Under the pieces are notes generated by a model. It was not told where the DNA came from, did no database searches, and was given only the letters and a program-made list of their open reading frames with translations. From a virus: DNA of 64,000 nt. The stretch is from the IMG/VR virus record IMGVR_UViG_3300036760_000193, positions 91,395 to 155,394 of that record; one strand, written 5' to 3'. Of this stretch, positions 16,017 to 26,382 are shown piece after piece (position 1 is the stretch's first letter; each line of letters starts with the position of its first letter). Both the position numbers and the translations under genes were made by a program.

Positions 16017-18278
16017 TTATACTCTTTCATAAGAGACATAGGGCGTGTAACCCCATCGTCCATCAGAAGCAGATAGTGGTTGAACTTGAAGTGTAAAACC
16101 AGTGGTGAATCCAAAATAAAATTGAGAATGACTATCAACCCCAGAAACAATACCAATAGCACTGGCTGAGTTAATTGAATTTGCCACATACGCATAGTTA
16201 TTTACGGTTCCCCAACCTTGTCCTGCGTTAACACCAGTTCTTAAATCATTAAATGTATAGGTATGACCATCAATGGTGAGTTTGAAATTGAAAGATGCTC
16301 CACCGCTATTTGGGTTAGAAGTCAAAAGCCATGTAGCTCCCTTCAAAGCTCCCTTACCACTAAATGAATATACAGTTGTAAAAGTAGAAGTCGAAAAGTC
16401 AGTCCATTGAAAAGCAGTACCAGTATCAGCTACGTAGTGCATTGGTTTAATTAAATCTGTAGCAGAAACAGTGTCTCCAGTAATTGTTATATAAGTTCCG
16501 TCAACATTAACAGCTAAGGGTGATCCGCTACCACCAGACAGACCGTTACCAGCCGCAGATGATGAAATACGTAAAGCATCTGCTGATATTTCCAATCCTG
16601 AACTTACATTAACTGATAAAGGTGAACCACCACCACCTGCTAAACCATTGCCAGCTACAGAAATATTCAATTCATTGCCAGTAATACCGCTTGCTTTTAC
16701 TCTTAAAGTATCTGCATTAATTTCTATGGTGCTATTATCTACATTTACTGCCAATGGCGATCCCCCACCACCAGACAAACCATTGCCGGCTACGGAAGTA
16801 GCTAGTTGGGCGGATGTTATGCCACTTGCTTTTACTCTTAAAGTATCTGTATTGATTTCTATTGTGCTGTTGTCAACATTAACATCTATAACGCCAGATG
16901 AATATGCTAAACCATTGCCAGCAATTGTTGCGGCAACTCTAACATTGTCCGCAACTATTTCTAATCCGAATGATGTATTAACAGCCAATGGAGTGCCATT
17001 TCCACCAGATAATCCATTGCCAGCAACAGACGGGTCTATTTCAGATGATGTAACCGCATTTGCTTGAATATCTCTTGTGGCGATTGTTCCGAATTTACGC
17101 CGATCTATTAATCCGGATAGGTCTCCATCTCCTGCCCCCATATCTCCTGGATATAACCAGGTAATGGTCACTAAAAGAAATTTTGAAATATCTGGCGTAG
17201 CTATAAGATTAGTTTGTGTTTTCTGAATTGTTTTAGTGGTTCGATCTACATAAATGTACCATAATCCACTTGGGTCTAAAGCAGTGAATAAAACATCTAC
17301 ATCAGATGAAATATCAGAAGAAACAATTACATCACCTCCAACATGTACTCTTTCAGTTCCCGTTAAGGCTTTGAAAGTGATGTAGTCCAATCCTGGATCA
17401 AGTAATGTTACAATGGGGAATAAAGCAGATGTCGTACTAACTTCATTTGGTACAATGAGTCCGTTGGAATGGAAAAATTCTTGATGTTCTTGAATCGTAC
17501 TTGCAGGACTTAATCCAATATCAGTTGGGGACAATCCATGTGGATTATTGAAACCAACGACACCTGTCCCAACTGCACGTACATGGTCATCGGCATAGAT
17601 TTCTTGATTTGGTGTATAAACAAGAGTTCTATCACTCTTGTCTGCTAATGTAGTATGAATTTTTACACGATAATGAGAGATTCCTCCCAAAACTCTATTC
17701 GCCTTACTTATTGTCGTTGTGGAGACTACACCTCCCGCAGTTAAATCGACATTACCCAATTTTAAGGCAACAACGGATGGGGGCGTATTTACTGAAGTGA
17801 CAGTTATCTTATATCCGTCAGTTTGTTTATAAAAAATCTTTGTGTTTAATAATTTATGCAAAGTAAAAACGGCATCCTCTGTAGCTTGTAAATATTCAAT
17901 CCAAATATAATTGTTTATATTTGTTGTTAAGGAAACATTAAAACTCCCAGTAGAACGTGGTGTGCTGACAAAACTTCCTGAACCATCGTCTGTTGTATGT
18001 GTAGCATTAGCTCCGTTGTATGAAATAGACTCGTTATCTATATTTATTCGTTGCCCATTAGTATCGTAAGCTACTCCAGTTCGAACGGTTATTTTGGGTG
18101 TTGCTGGTGTATTAAGAGACCCCACAATAATATCAAATTCATTTAACAGATTCTTAACAATTCCATAATCTGTTAAGTCAGCTTTTCTTTCCAGAATAGA
18201 ATTATCTCCCGCATCTTGAAGCCAATCAAGAATTTGTTTGATAACTCTTTGTCCAGATTTCCAAAATACTTTCTTCAT
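16017..18278 (-). CDS. Tail fibre with five AGNGL repeats
   Basis: A 753-residue fibre. Residues 1-410 parallel the 441-residue neighbour (SGQRVIKQILDWLQ, STPRSTGSFNV, DDHVRAVGTG, NPHGLSPTDIGL). Residues about 415-615 hold five imperfect repeats of roughly 40 residues, each built as VAGNGLSGGGGSPLAVNV followed by TIEINADTLRV or a variant. The last 140 residues form a distinct C-terminal domain, the likely receptor-binding tip. The shared N-terminus suggests attachment to the same baseplate site as its paralogue. TAATGGAGAATTT precedes the ATG. Confidence 0.8.
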   Translation of the reverse strand: MKKVFWKSGQRVIKQILDWLQDAGDNSILERKADLTDYGIVKNLLNEFDIIVGSLNTPATPKITVRTGVAYDTNGQRINIDNESISYNGANATHTTDDGSGSFVSTPRSTGSFNVSLTTNINNYIWIEYLQATEDAVFTLHKLLNTKIFYKQTDGYKITVTSVNTPPSVVALKLGNVDLTAGGVVSTTTISKANRVLGGISHYRVKIHTTLADKSDRTLVYTPNQEIYADDHVRAVGTGVVGFNNPHGLSPTDIGLSPASTIQEHQEFFHSNGLIVPNEVSTTSALFPIVTLLDPGLDYITFKALTGTERVHVGGDVIVSSDISSDVDVLFTALDPSGLWYIYVDRTTKTIQKTQTNLIATPDISKFLLVTITWLYPGDMGAGDGDLSGLIDRRKFGTIATRDIQANAVTSSEIDPSVAGNGLSGGNGTPLAVNTSFGLEIVADNVRVAATIAGNGLAYSSGVIDVNVDNSTIEINTDTLRVKASGITSAQLATSVAGNGLSGGGGSPLAVNVDNSTIEINADTLRVKASGITGNELNISVAGNGLAGGGGSPLSVNVSSGLEISADALRISSSAAGNGLSGGSGSPLAVNVDGTYITITGDTVSATDLIKPMHYVADTGTAFQWTDFSTSTFTTVYSFSGKGALKGATWLLTSNPNSGGASFNFKLTIDGHTYTFNDLRTGVNAGQGWGTVNNYAYVANSINSASAIGIVSGVDSHSQFYFGFTTGFTLQVQPLSASDGRWGYTPYVSYERV
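16440..17035 (-). repeat. Five in-frame fibre repeats
   Basis: Five degenerate tandem units encode AGNGLSGG-type segments, most followed by LAVNV and an EI(N/S)AD(T/A)LR segment. Two adjacent copies are nearly identical in protein sequence, suggesting recent unit duplication. Confidence 0.85.
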
Positions 18279-18288
18279 AAATTCTCCA

Positions 18289-20082
18289 TTATGTTACATA
18301 CTCAAAAAATACTAATACATGTGTTGGTATTAAAAGTTTTACCAACATTTCTAAAATAGATTTGGGCAAAACAAATTCACCTGGATTCAAAATTCTTATA
18401 ATCAACCCATCTGCTAAACTTGATTTACTCCATAATGTCATATCTTCATAAATTAATTTTCTAGTATGAACATTCGGATATGGAGTAGTCGTCAATGGGT
18501 AATAGATAGGAACAAAAGGATGACTACCTGTCCACGGTGCCGTTAAAACTAAATTCGTTGAATCTGTAATAGATAGTATTTTACCAGTTACTCCATAATC
18601 ATCCATTATGGTGTCTCCTGGAACCAATTCGTCACCAAAATTTGTCGATGATCCGGTAACTGCCGTACTACCATTTTGAAAAGTAATAATTCCGCTTAAA
18701 TGTACAGCACTATTATAGTTTAATTTGTATCCTGTTCCAGTTCCAGTATCTCCTATCCACGGGCGTTTTAATGTCAAATTGATATTACTGTTTACTACAT
18801 CTACCAATCCAAGAACTAAACCAGCTGCATCAGTTATTAAGTCTCCAATATGAAGTGCTGATAGAAATGATGTTCCAACTCCAATAATTTCGGTATCTCC
18901 ATGTGTGAAAGTAATGACGCCAGCGAGCATCAATGAATTCGTCAGATCAAATATAACTGGGGTAGGATCGGTTCTTTCTCCGATATCAAAAACTACTGTT
19001 AATACATCTAAAGCTCCAGGAGCCGTTGTCATTTTGAAACCTGGAAGAGGAACAGCGAACCTATCTTCTACATAAGCATCTCTGGTTCCAGTATTTGCTG
19101 GATTATTTGGAGATAATGGGGACTCATATACCGTGTAATATCCTGGGTCTTGTGCAACTCCATTTTTTAATACTACCAACGTTCCAGGAGAAAAAATACT
19201 GCTAGTGGAGAAAAATTTTCTTGTTCCATTTGGAGCTTCTGGTGGTATTTCTAAAATTGTATTGAGAAAAAAGTCTTCTCTATCTTTAATAAGCAATAAA
19301 TCTGGTGTGACTCCTGTGAATGACCGCACTACTCGTTGTATAGAATCTAAAGTGCCCCCATCTAATGAAGCCAAAACTAAATTCTCTAAAATTCCTCTAT
19401 AATCAACAAATTGTAATGTTTGCGGTTTAGAAAAATTAAATAGAGTTCCAAAATTATCAAAAAGTTGTTCATCACGACAAAGAGAAATATAATTATTGGT
19501 TACAGTTAAAGTATTTTCTAATGTGACTTGATCTAACTCTTTTCCATACATATCAGCAATTTTATAAAGTTTTGAACTTCGTTGCAGAACGGGTTTCAAT
19601 AAGTCCTCTTTACCATAAACATGATAATCTGGAAGATTATTTATAATATTTTCCGCTTCTTGAACCTCAGTTTTTTGTAAAATCATCCAAATTAAAGGAA
19701 GAGACCAAGCTGATGAAGTTAACCCAAATTTTGTACGAATTCTTGCATACCATACTTGTGTTGATCCATCTATTCGGGGTGCTACTTCAATAGCAAATCC
19801 CTTTCTAACATTTCCATTAAAATACTGTAATGCTGTAAGTGTATTGAAAGTAACTAGATTTGGAGACCCAAAAGAGGGGGTATTATCTAGTTGAAGGTCG
19901 AAGTCAGCTGTCGCTAAACCAGGACTGATAAAAGCTTCTTGGAATCCCCAATGAAAAACATAAACATTATCTACATTGGTTCTGTAAAAAGCAAGATTTA
20001 CTGGAACGTCTCTATCAGACGCTCCATAGAATCCGCCTTCGTCTCCACCGCCGTAAAAAATGCTGTCAAAAAATGAAGCCAT
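18289..20082 (-). CDS. Baseplate/tail protein, possibly gpI-like
   Basis: A 597-residue product in three parts: a beta-rich start, a helical middle (about 145-275) in which LPDYHVYGKEDLLKPVLQ and LENLVLASLDGGTLDSIQRV recall P2 gpI-type baseplate-wedge proteins, and a C-terminal part with two tandem beta units (GVITFTHGDTEIIGVGTSF and GIITFQNGSTAVTGSSTNF, each followed by a GD(L/T)I motif). The helical C-terminal end LEMLVKLLIPTHVLVFFEY is also typical of such wedge proteins. The gpI assignment is supported by the J-like and gp25-like genes upstream but is tentative. Confidence 0.6.
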   Translation of the reverse strand: MASFFDSIFYGGGDEGGFYGASDRDVPVNLAFYRTNVDNVYVFHWGFQEAFISPGLATADFDLQLDNTPSFGSPNLVTFNTLTALQYFNGNVRKGFAIEVAPRIDGSTQVWYARIRTKFGLTSSAWSLPLIWMILQKTEVQEAENIINNLPDYHVYGKEDLLKPVLQRSSKLYKIADMYGKELDQVTLENTLTVTNNYISLCRDEQLFDNFGTLFNFSKPQTLQFVDYRGILENLVLASLDGGTLDSIQRVVRSFTGVTPDLLLIKDREDFFLNTILEIPPEAPNGTRKFFSTSSIFSPGTLVVLKNGVAQDPGYYTVYESPLSPNNPANTGTRDAYVEDRFAVPLPGFKMTTAPGALDVLTVVFDIGERTDPTPVIFDLTNSLMLAGVITFTHGDTEIIGVGTSFLSALHIGDLITDAAGLVLGLVDVVNSNINLTLKRPWIGDTGTGTGYKLNYNSAVHLSGIITFQNGSTAVTGSSTNFGDELVPGDTIMDDYGVTGKILSITDSTNLVLTAPWTGSHPFVPIYYPLTTTPYPNVHTRKLIYEDMTLWSKSSLADGLIIRILNPGEFVLPKSILEMLVKLLIPTHVLVFFEYVT

Positions 20083-20091
20083 ATTATATCC

Positions 20092-22359
20092 TTACCAATG
20101 TAATGTGTACTGAACTCTCAATGATTGGGTATTTGATTTTGTAATGATAACTGGTAGTGTGGCATAAGTAAAATAATTTCCTCTAGCAAATTCAAAAAAT
20201 GATCCATAATATGTTGATTCACCAGTATCAACAGCGTATGCTCCAATTATTTTATCAACTGTTTGGTGCATTATGAATGTTTTCCAAGCATTGGTGTTTA
20301 GATACTGATTATTTAGCCACGCCGCTACCATAGCAGGTTGATCCAAAGTTGTTATAGATGGAAATTCCATAATATAAGATTGACCATATATGGTCATTAA
20401 TTTCCCCGTGACTGGGCAAATATTCCATGCTTGTGAATCCCCTATGCTCAATCCAAAAGAGATTGGACTTGGGACAAGAGATACTGCTGCGCTAGTCACA
20501 GGATTAATCGTAAGAACTGCTGCTCTATTGCTCGATTCATTATACATGAGACCATAAATATTAGTTCCATCTGAACACCAATCATAAGGGTATACTTGCG
20601 ACCAGTTATTAGGTTTTGTATAAGAAATATTGAATCTTCCATCAGTTAAACTGGTTGTGTTATTGAGATTAAGAGTAGTAGCATCTGGGATACTTGAGAT
20701 AGTTTTGGAATTTATACCTTGAACAATCGTATCTCCGGGGTGCATACCCGCTGTATTAGGAACACGAATTTGGGTACTATTCAGAACTTCCACAATAAAA
20801 AATGGAATGGATTGTGTGGTATTATTTGCTAGGTCTCCAAAAGTAATCGAATTCCATCCTTTTGTAGTTCCAACAATTAAATGTGTAGCGTCCACTACTA
20901 TCGTGATTGTTGTAGTATAGGTAACACCTTGAATTATTTGATGTATGGTATCCCCACCAGTCATCCCTGTTGTACTATCTACAACTAAATGATGTAAGTC
21001 TGTTACAGAAATAACTTTGAATGTGCTATTAGCATTGGTTACATCTACAGCTAATGGTACATCTGTAACCTTCTGGAATGTAGTTCGTGGTACATTAGGA
21101 TCATAAGTAATTACTATCCAATATTCATTGCCACTCGCACCATTTGGCGTGAAAATAATATCTTTCTGTGATGCACTCCAAGAACCTTGTCCATTACGAG
21201 TTGAATTGATTGTTTTTTGTTGAACCAAAGAAAAATCATCATGATTTATAACAGCTAATAAGTTTGGTTTGGTTGTACTATCAATATTCGCAATTCTAGA
21301 AACAAAATGCAATTGATGGCGTCCAAGAACTGTTTGGAAACCAGCATAAGTATAATGGTCAGCATTTCTCATTTCTGGTACTTGTGCTATCTGCATCATA
21401 CTATTTCCGTTATTACTATTTGGGACAAGTCCAGAAGGAAAAAATCCTACTGCTGCAATCTGTCCATTTCCTTGTGTTGTCCCCCATTCATATACCCATT
21501 GAATTGAACGGTTACGTTGATAACCACTGTCTGGATAATTTGGTAAATAAATTCCACCACCAGTTCCACTAATTGTAATAGCATTTTGATAATTGAAACC
21601 ACTAAGTCTTCTATTAACACTCGTTGAACCATAATTACCATTTCCATCATATGTAATCCAATCCGTCGTATCTGCTACAACAAGATTATTTGCATCTGTT
21701 ACAATACTTATAGTTGTCGTTCTAAGGCTGGCTACCCAACCAGTAGTGCTTCCAACTGTAATATGTGTCCCGTCATCTACACTGGTGATCGTTGTTATAT
21801 TGGTACTTTGTTGAATTGTGTCTCCGTTTTGAAGACCAACTGTTGACATCAATATTAGATGTTGCCCATCAGTAACTGTTCTAACACAAAATGGAATATT
21901 TCGTGTTGTATCAGAAGCGTCTGAGACTAATTGAGAAATTGTATCCCCAGAAATCATTCCAGTAGTATTTGGATACACATATAAATGTGTTAGGTCTATT
22001 ACTTGTCCTACATAAAAAGGAAAATTATGTGTAACATTAGTTGCTTCTCCAAATCCATTCCATCTATACACTCCAGCATAAGCTCCATCCGCAGAAATAC
22101 CATAATCTCCGCTAAATAATGCGATAGCCATGTCACCACCACCTATTAATGGCAAACTATAAGTGCCAGCGTATCTACCATTATTTGCAAATTCTTTATA
22201 GGCATGATTGGCTTTTTGTTCAAATACCAAACCTACAGAATTCTTAAACTCTAATTCTTGGTCAATGTGACCAGTTGCTTCGTCAATAAGTGTAAATTTG
22301 AAAATATTTTCTGGTTGTCTTATCTCCAAATCTTTGAATGATTCTTCTGGGTGGTTCAT
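20092..22359 (-). CDS. Tail/appendage protein with GDTI repeats
   Basis: A 755-residue beta-rich protein. Two clusters (nt about 21660-22010 and 20640-21010) contain repeated units of the form HLVVDSTTGMTGGDTIHQ followed by TTITIVVDATHLIVG. A long unique segment lies between them (about 235-440), and the C-terminal 180 residues are again unique. The same unit ends the neighbouring 213-residue protein. No enzyme motif is visible. A peripheral baseplate or fibre role is inferred from context. TAAGGAGAATTAAA precedes the ATG. Confidence 0.7.
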   Translation of the reverse strand: MNHPEESFKDLEIRQPENIFKFTLIDEATGHIDQELEFKNSVGLVFEQKANHAYKEFANNGRYAGTYSLPLIGGGDMAIALFSGDYGISADGAYAGVYRWNGFGEATNVTHNFPFYVGQVIDLTHLYVYPNTTGMISGDTISQLVSDASDTTRNIPFCVRTVTDGQHLILMSTVGLQNGDTIQQSTNITTITSVDDGTHITVGSTTGWVASLRTTTISIVTDANNLVVADTTDWITYDGNGNYGSTSVNRRLSGFNYQNAITISGTGGGIYLPNYPDSGYQRNRSIQWVYEWGTTQGNGQIAAVGFFPSGLVPNSNNGNSMMQIAQVPEMRNADHYTYAGFQTVLGRHQLHFVSRIANIDSTTKPNLLAVINHDDFSLVQQKTINSTRNGQGSWSASQKDIIFTPNGASGNEYWIVITYDPNVPRTTFQKVTDVPLAVDVTNANSTFKVISVTDLHHLVVDSTTGMTGGDTIHQIIQGVTYTTTITIVVDATHLIVGTTKGWNSITFGDLANNTTQSIPFFIVEVLNSTQIRVPNTAGMHPGDTIVQGINSKTISSIPDATTLNLNNTTSLTDGRFNISYTKPNNWSQVYPYDWCSDGTNIYGLMYNESSNRAAVLTINPVTSAAVSLVPSPISFGLSIGDSQAWNICPVTGKLMTIYGQSYIMEFPSITTLDQPAMVAAWLNNQYLNTNAWKTFIMHQTVDKIIGAYAVDTGESTYYGSFFEFARGNYFTYATLPVIITKSNTQSLRVQYTLHW

Positions 22360-22370
22360 TTTAATTCTCC

Positions 22371-23012
22371 TTAGAATGTCGATATTAATGCACTTGCTAC
22401 AAAACCTGTTGTATCTACAACAACTAGATGATTCCCGTCTAAAATGCCTCCAAGACTAATAGTTGTTGAGGCAAATCCTTGTACAAGTTCATCTCCTGTT
22501 TGCATTCCAGTTGTTGAATCTACTGTCATAAGCATTGTGTCATATGGGTCTATGAACACGATAGTAAAATGTTTCGGATGTGTTGTATCATCAGCATCTC
22601 CACCTGAATAAAATTCTCCTGTTGACTCTGATGGAGTCGCTATAAAATCTCCAAATGAATCATCTAAATTTTCTGATGTCTCTGGCGCAGATAATGAGAT
22701 AATATCTGCACTTGTATTTGTCATAGTTGTGGTTACTGGATCAGTAGCAAAAAAATCAGATGCGGGTTCAATAAAATTAACTGATAATGGAATCGTTTTA
22801 TTAATTAATTCCACCAAAGAATCACTTGGTGAAGCTACTACTCCAAAGGTATTCAAAGCATTAGATAGAATAGTTTTGTCGAATGTAATTGCATTAACAA
22901 TATCAGCGTAACTCGTTGCAGAATCTAATTCACTTCCAACAGCATTAGCTACTCCATTACCGTCCAGAATTAACATGTTCCCAATATAAACTTTACCTAA
23001 TAAAATTGACAT
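22371..23012 (-). CDS. Structural protein sharing the GDTI repeat
   Basis: A 213-residue product. The N-terminal third is helical (ANAVGSELDSATSYADIVNA) and the middle is acidic. The C-terminal 70 residues carry one copy of the unit seen in the 755-residue neighbour: TMLMTVDSTTGMQTGDELVQ then NHLVVVDTTGF. It probably joins the same appendage. The start has only a weak GTGG site, and the gene follows its neighbour with a two-base gap, so it may depend on coupled translation. Confidence 0.65.
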   Translation of the reverse strand: MSILLGKVYIGNMLILDGNGVANAVGSELDSATSYADIVNAITFDKTILSNALNTFGVVASPSDSLVELINKTIPLSVNFIEPASDFFATDPVTTTMTNTSADIISLSAPETSENLDDSFGDFIATPSESTGEFYSGGDADDTTHPKHFTIVFIDPYDTMLMTVDSTTGMQTGDELVQGFASTTISLGGILDGNHLVVVDTTGFVASALISTF

Positions 23013-23014
23013 AA

Positions 23015-24016
23015 TTAAACCACAATATACACGGTATGAGGGTCATGCGGCGTTATGGCTGCGTACTCTGTTGCCGATCCAGTCCATATTTTGTCCCGTG
23101 TATGTTTTGTTTCAAATTTCCAATTAGCATTATCAGAAAAAATGACTGCCCCTTCATCTAAAGTGTTTATAATATAGTTACTATTACCATCAATTGTTTC
23201 TGCACCAAATGGTTGTATGGTTACTATAAAAGAATTTAATTCTGGCGAACCTCCGGTTACAATCCGTTTAATTTCATAACGTTGTCCATTATTTCCAATA
23301 GCAGTTGGCAAAGTAACTACAATAGAATTTGCTGTAACATTTGCAAGTACATAAGAATCGGTTAATGCAAGAGTTGTATTGGCAGTGATATAAATTGGAT
23401 TCGCATTGATACCACCTGGAATTGATATTTGTGTCTTAAATCCAGTATCAGTAGCGATTACTCCGGAACCCACAAAATCTAAAGTTGAACGTTGAACTAA
23501 TGGCGTACCTTCATCTTGTATGGTATGCCCCCCACCACCACCGCTTGAATTGATTGTTATATTATTGCCACTTTGATTCAAAGTCACATTTGTACCAGAT
23601 ACTAAATGCACACTTCCAACAATATCTGGGTTAAGATCGGCATGAACGCCAGTAACTGTACCAGCATTGGTATTTACGCCGTCTTGAAGTTCATCAATAT
23701 CTTCTGCATCGACAATTGATCCGCGTCCTTTATAAGAAACAAGTACAATTAAACCGTTTTTTGACGGGTCAAATAAAATTCTTCCATTTATATAATCTAC
23801 TTTGAATTTATTAGTCGTTGGTGGATTAGTTGTCTCTACATATCCTGGTATACTAATAGAAGAAGGAGCCTCTAATAATGGAACTTCAATTAAACGAATA
23901 TAATTTGGTGATGAAGTCGAAACTGCTGTAACCCCAATCGTATGTTGCTCATTGAAAATTAAAGTTTCTTGACCTAAAGTTCTTTGGTTTATTTTTGGCT
24001 TAAATGGTATAGACAT
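23015..24016 (-). CDS. Tail fibre/appendage protein
   Basis: A 333-residue protein. Its first 110 residues are paralogous to the next gene upstream (RLIEVPL, SISIPGY, FKVDYINGRILFDPSKNG, VSYKGRGS, DAEDIDELQ). A glycine run (SSGGGGGHTIQDEG) links to a C-terminal domain with TLALTDSYVLANVTANSIVV and TIQPFGAETIDGN, a fold-type often found at fibre ends for trimer capping. AAGGGGGCAGGA precedes the ATG. Receptor binding is inferred. Confidence 0.7.
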   Translation of the reverse strand: MSIPFKPKINQRTLGQETLIFNEQHTIGVTAVSTSSPNYIRLIEVPLLEAPSSISIPGYVETTNPPTTNKFKVDYINGRILFDPSKNGLIVLVSYKGRGSIVDAEDIDELQDGVNTNAGTVTGVHADLNPDIVGSVHLVSGTNVTLNQSGNNITINSSGGGGGHTIQDEGTPLVQRSTLDFVGSGVIATDTGFKTQISIPGGINANPIYITANTTLALTDSYVLANVTANSIVVTLPTAIGNNGQRYEIKRIVTGGSPELNSFIVTIQPFGAETIDGNSNYIINTLDEGAVIFSDNANWKFETKHTRDKIWTGSATEYAAITPHDPHTVYIVV

Positions 24017-24026
24017 TCCTGCCCCC

Positions 24027-26372
24027 TTATCCTAAAATCACAATACTGGTTCCATTGTATCCCTTAAATTGAAAGTCTGTTGTATTAAACCAAACTTGTC
24101 CGGTAAATGGGGAACCTGGGTCGGATGAAACTGTTGTAAAAGATGCTGCAACATTAGTATTAGAAAATTGTGTCCAATTAATAGTGTCTGTTCCAACTAC
24201 TATATTACCGTCCCATACAACAACCCATCCCGTACTGACATTAAGAGTGCCTGTCTCTACAAATGTGTAATTTCCACCCGAAACCTCATTAGATGGTGTT
24301 CCGTCAAAATCTGTAGCGCGTGTCCAAGCTCCAGAATGTGCATTATAGATACCATTGTTTATGGCTGAAGTTTGATTCTTAACAAGAACTCTGTCACCAT
24401 CAATAACAGTAGTACCGTCTACAGTTAATAGACCGCTTAGAACGATGTTGGCCGTTGTTGCAGCACGTACAGACTGTTTTGGATCAAGGCCAGCGGAAAT
24501 CCCATCGACATATCTCTTATTGGCGGCGTCTGTAGCAACGGTTGGATCAGCAACGGAAGTAATTTTACTGCTTGCCACATCAACGGTTGTACTACTAACT
24601 GTCATCTTAACTACATCATCAATTGTCACTTTCAATGGTAAAGAATTCTTAGTATCAATTGTTGATGCAATTATATCTGTTCCATCTGCTTGATAGCCCA
24701 ACCCTAATGGAAAATCAATAAGTGCTGTACCTGTTGGAAAAAACTTAAGGAGTCTATGAAATCCGTTAGAGAATCCTTGAGAAATATTCAAATAGAAAGA
24801 ACGATCTGCGGCAAGACCTTGATTAGAATTATAAATATGTACAGAACCATCCTGTGGCATTGAAATATTAGGTTCCCCACTACCAACAATAGCATGTGAG
24901 AATAAAATGGTGTCTTGGGCTGACCCCAGTTTGAATGTTCCTAAATTATCTGTTTGTCCATAAAAAGAATTCGATGGTGTGTAACTTAAAAATACATCCC
25001 CAATGCCATCAAATATAACTTTCTCCCCTTCCAAGATTTGAAAATCACCATTGGGAGTAAATCTTGCTACTTCAAACCCTGCAATTGAAAATCCTAATGT
25101 ATTAGAAAATGGTTTTGAGATACCTAATGAGGTATCAGTTAAAAAACTGATTCCAGGCAATGAAAATGATCCGTCTCCAAATTGTGCTTGACCACTTTTC
25201 AATCTGGCAATTTCAGTAGATGCTACTGTAAATTTGAAAAAATTACTACTATTTATATCCAATGCTAATACGTTCAAAGCTGGATGTTCAATACGAAGTG
25301 CACTATTGGTATTATCTGAAAATGTAGCACTTGTTCCACCGACTGATCCCAATACATTGATAGGAATCTGAGTTGAAATTAAAGACGTAGTGATGTCTAA
25401 TTGTAGAAGACTGTTCGTTATGAATCCTAAATGATTAGAACCAATGCGGTACATACCAAGACCGCCTTGGGTAGCAAAACCATAAGCTGGTAGAGCCAAT
25501 ACACCGTCATTCGCTTGTACAACAGTATTTGGAAATGCTGTATCTGCAAACCAAATACCACTAGAGGTAACTTCCCATTTGAGACTACCATTTGTGGAAA
25601 AACCAAGTCTATCTGTCCCGCTATTATAAATTCCCGTATCCGGATCTAAAGCAAAAGAATAACTTGGGAGTAAAGCTGTTCCCGTTCCTACTTGTAATTG
25701 CCCATTAAAAACAATATGAGAATCATCAAAAATCTGTAAATTAGCTGTTCCAGTTGAACTTACAAATTCCCAAGCATCTACACTTTCATTCCACCGTAAA
25801 CTTGTTGTAGGAGACGAACCTCTAGCTGCTGTAAATAAAGCATTTAAGGTTGGAGAGCCTATTTCTCCAGCATTTATGGTTAATATTGATCCGTCGATAA
25901 TTAAATTTCTAGTTGCCGTGACATCGCGTGGAAATATGAAATCATCTAATGGGAATGAGAGTGCTGTACTGATATTATTTGGGTGTACAATTTCATTTAC
26001 TAAAGAACCATTGGCATTCAAAGCTACACCAACGGGAATTTGTAATTCATTAACATCCTCTGAATCTACTTCTGATCCTAAACCTTTATATGAAACAAAA
26101 ATTGTATTACCATTTCGTGCAGGATCAAAAAAGATATGTCCTACAGAATAATCTACAGCGAATTGAAACCCAGTTGGTGCTGGGCCATTAATATCAACTT
26201 CGCTATATCCAGGTATGAAAACCGAAGAAATTAATTCTTTTAATGGGACTTCAATCAACCTGATTCTATCAGGAGTTGAAGTAAATACACCAGATATTCC
26301 TATAACATGTTGTTCACTACTAATAGGAGTCGCTGGACGTTTATTAACTTTAGGTCTATATGCAATTGACAT
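24027..26372 (-). CDS. Tail fibre protein
   Basis: A 781-residue fibre. The N-terminal 120 residues are shared with the 333-residue neighbour and probably attach it to the baseplate. FPLDDFIFPRDVTATRNL then matches the anchor motif of the large fibres near 44 and 50 kb. The body holds GIYNSGTDRLGFSTNG-type units and TDAANKRYVDG. The C-terminal 140 residues (AATTANIVLSGLLTVDG, DRVLVKNQTSAINNGIY, GGNYTFVETG, NWTQF) are a module that occurs twice more in the 2,111-residue fibre. Confidence 0.8.
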   Translation of the reverse strand: MSIAYRPKVNKRPATPISSEQHVIGISGVFTSTPDRIRLIEVPLKELISSVFIPGYSEVDINGPAPTGFQFAVDYSVGHIFFDPARNGNTIFVSYKGLGSEVDSEDVNELQIPVGVALNANGSLVNEIVHPNNISTALSFPLDDFIFPRDVTATRNLIIDGSILTINAGEIGSPTLNALFTAARGSSPTTSLRWNESVDAWEFVSSTGTANLQIFDDSHIVFNGQLQVGTGTALLPSYSFALDPDTGIYNSGTDRLGFSTNGSLKWEVTSSGIWFADTAFPNTVVQANDGVLALPAYGFATQGGLGMYRIGSNHLGFITNSLLQLDITTSLISTQIPINVLGSVGGTSATFSDNTNSALRIEHPALNVLALDINSSNFFKFTVASTEIARLKSGQAQFGDGSFSLPGISFLTDTSLGISKPFSNTLGFSIAGFEVARFTPNGDFQILEGEKVIFDGIGDVFLSYTPSNSFYGQTDNLGTFKLGSAQDTILFSHAIVGSGEPNISMPQDGSVHIYNSNQGLAADRSFYLNISQGFSNGFHRLLKFFPTGTALIDFPLGLGYQADGTDIIASTIDTKNSLPLKVTIDDVVKMTVSSTTVDVASSKITSVADPTVATDAANKRYVDGISAGLDPKQSVRAATTANIVLSGLLTVDGTTVIDGDRVLVKNQTSAINNGIYNAHSGAWTRATDFDGTPSNEVSGGNYTFVETGTLNVSTGWVVVWDGNIVVGTDTINWTQFSNTNVAASFTTVSSDPGSPFTGQVWFNTTDFQFKGYNGTSIVILG

Positions 26373-26382
26373 TTTTTAATCC

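Noticed and set aside
16440-17035. CRISPR-like array
   Set aside because: The repeats are in-frame coding units of a fibre with no constant repeat or unique spacers of regular size, and no cas genes are present.
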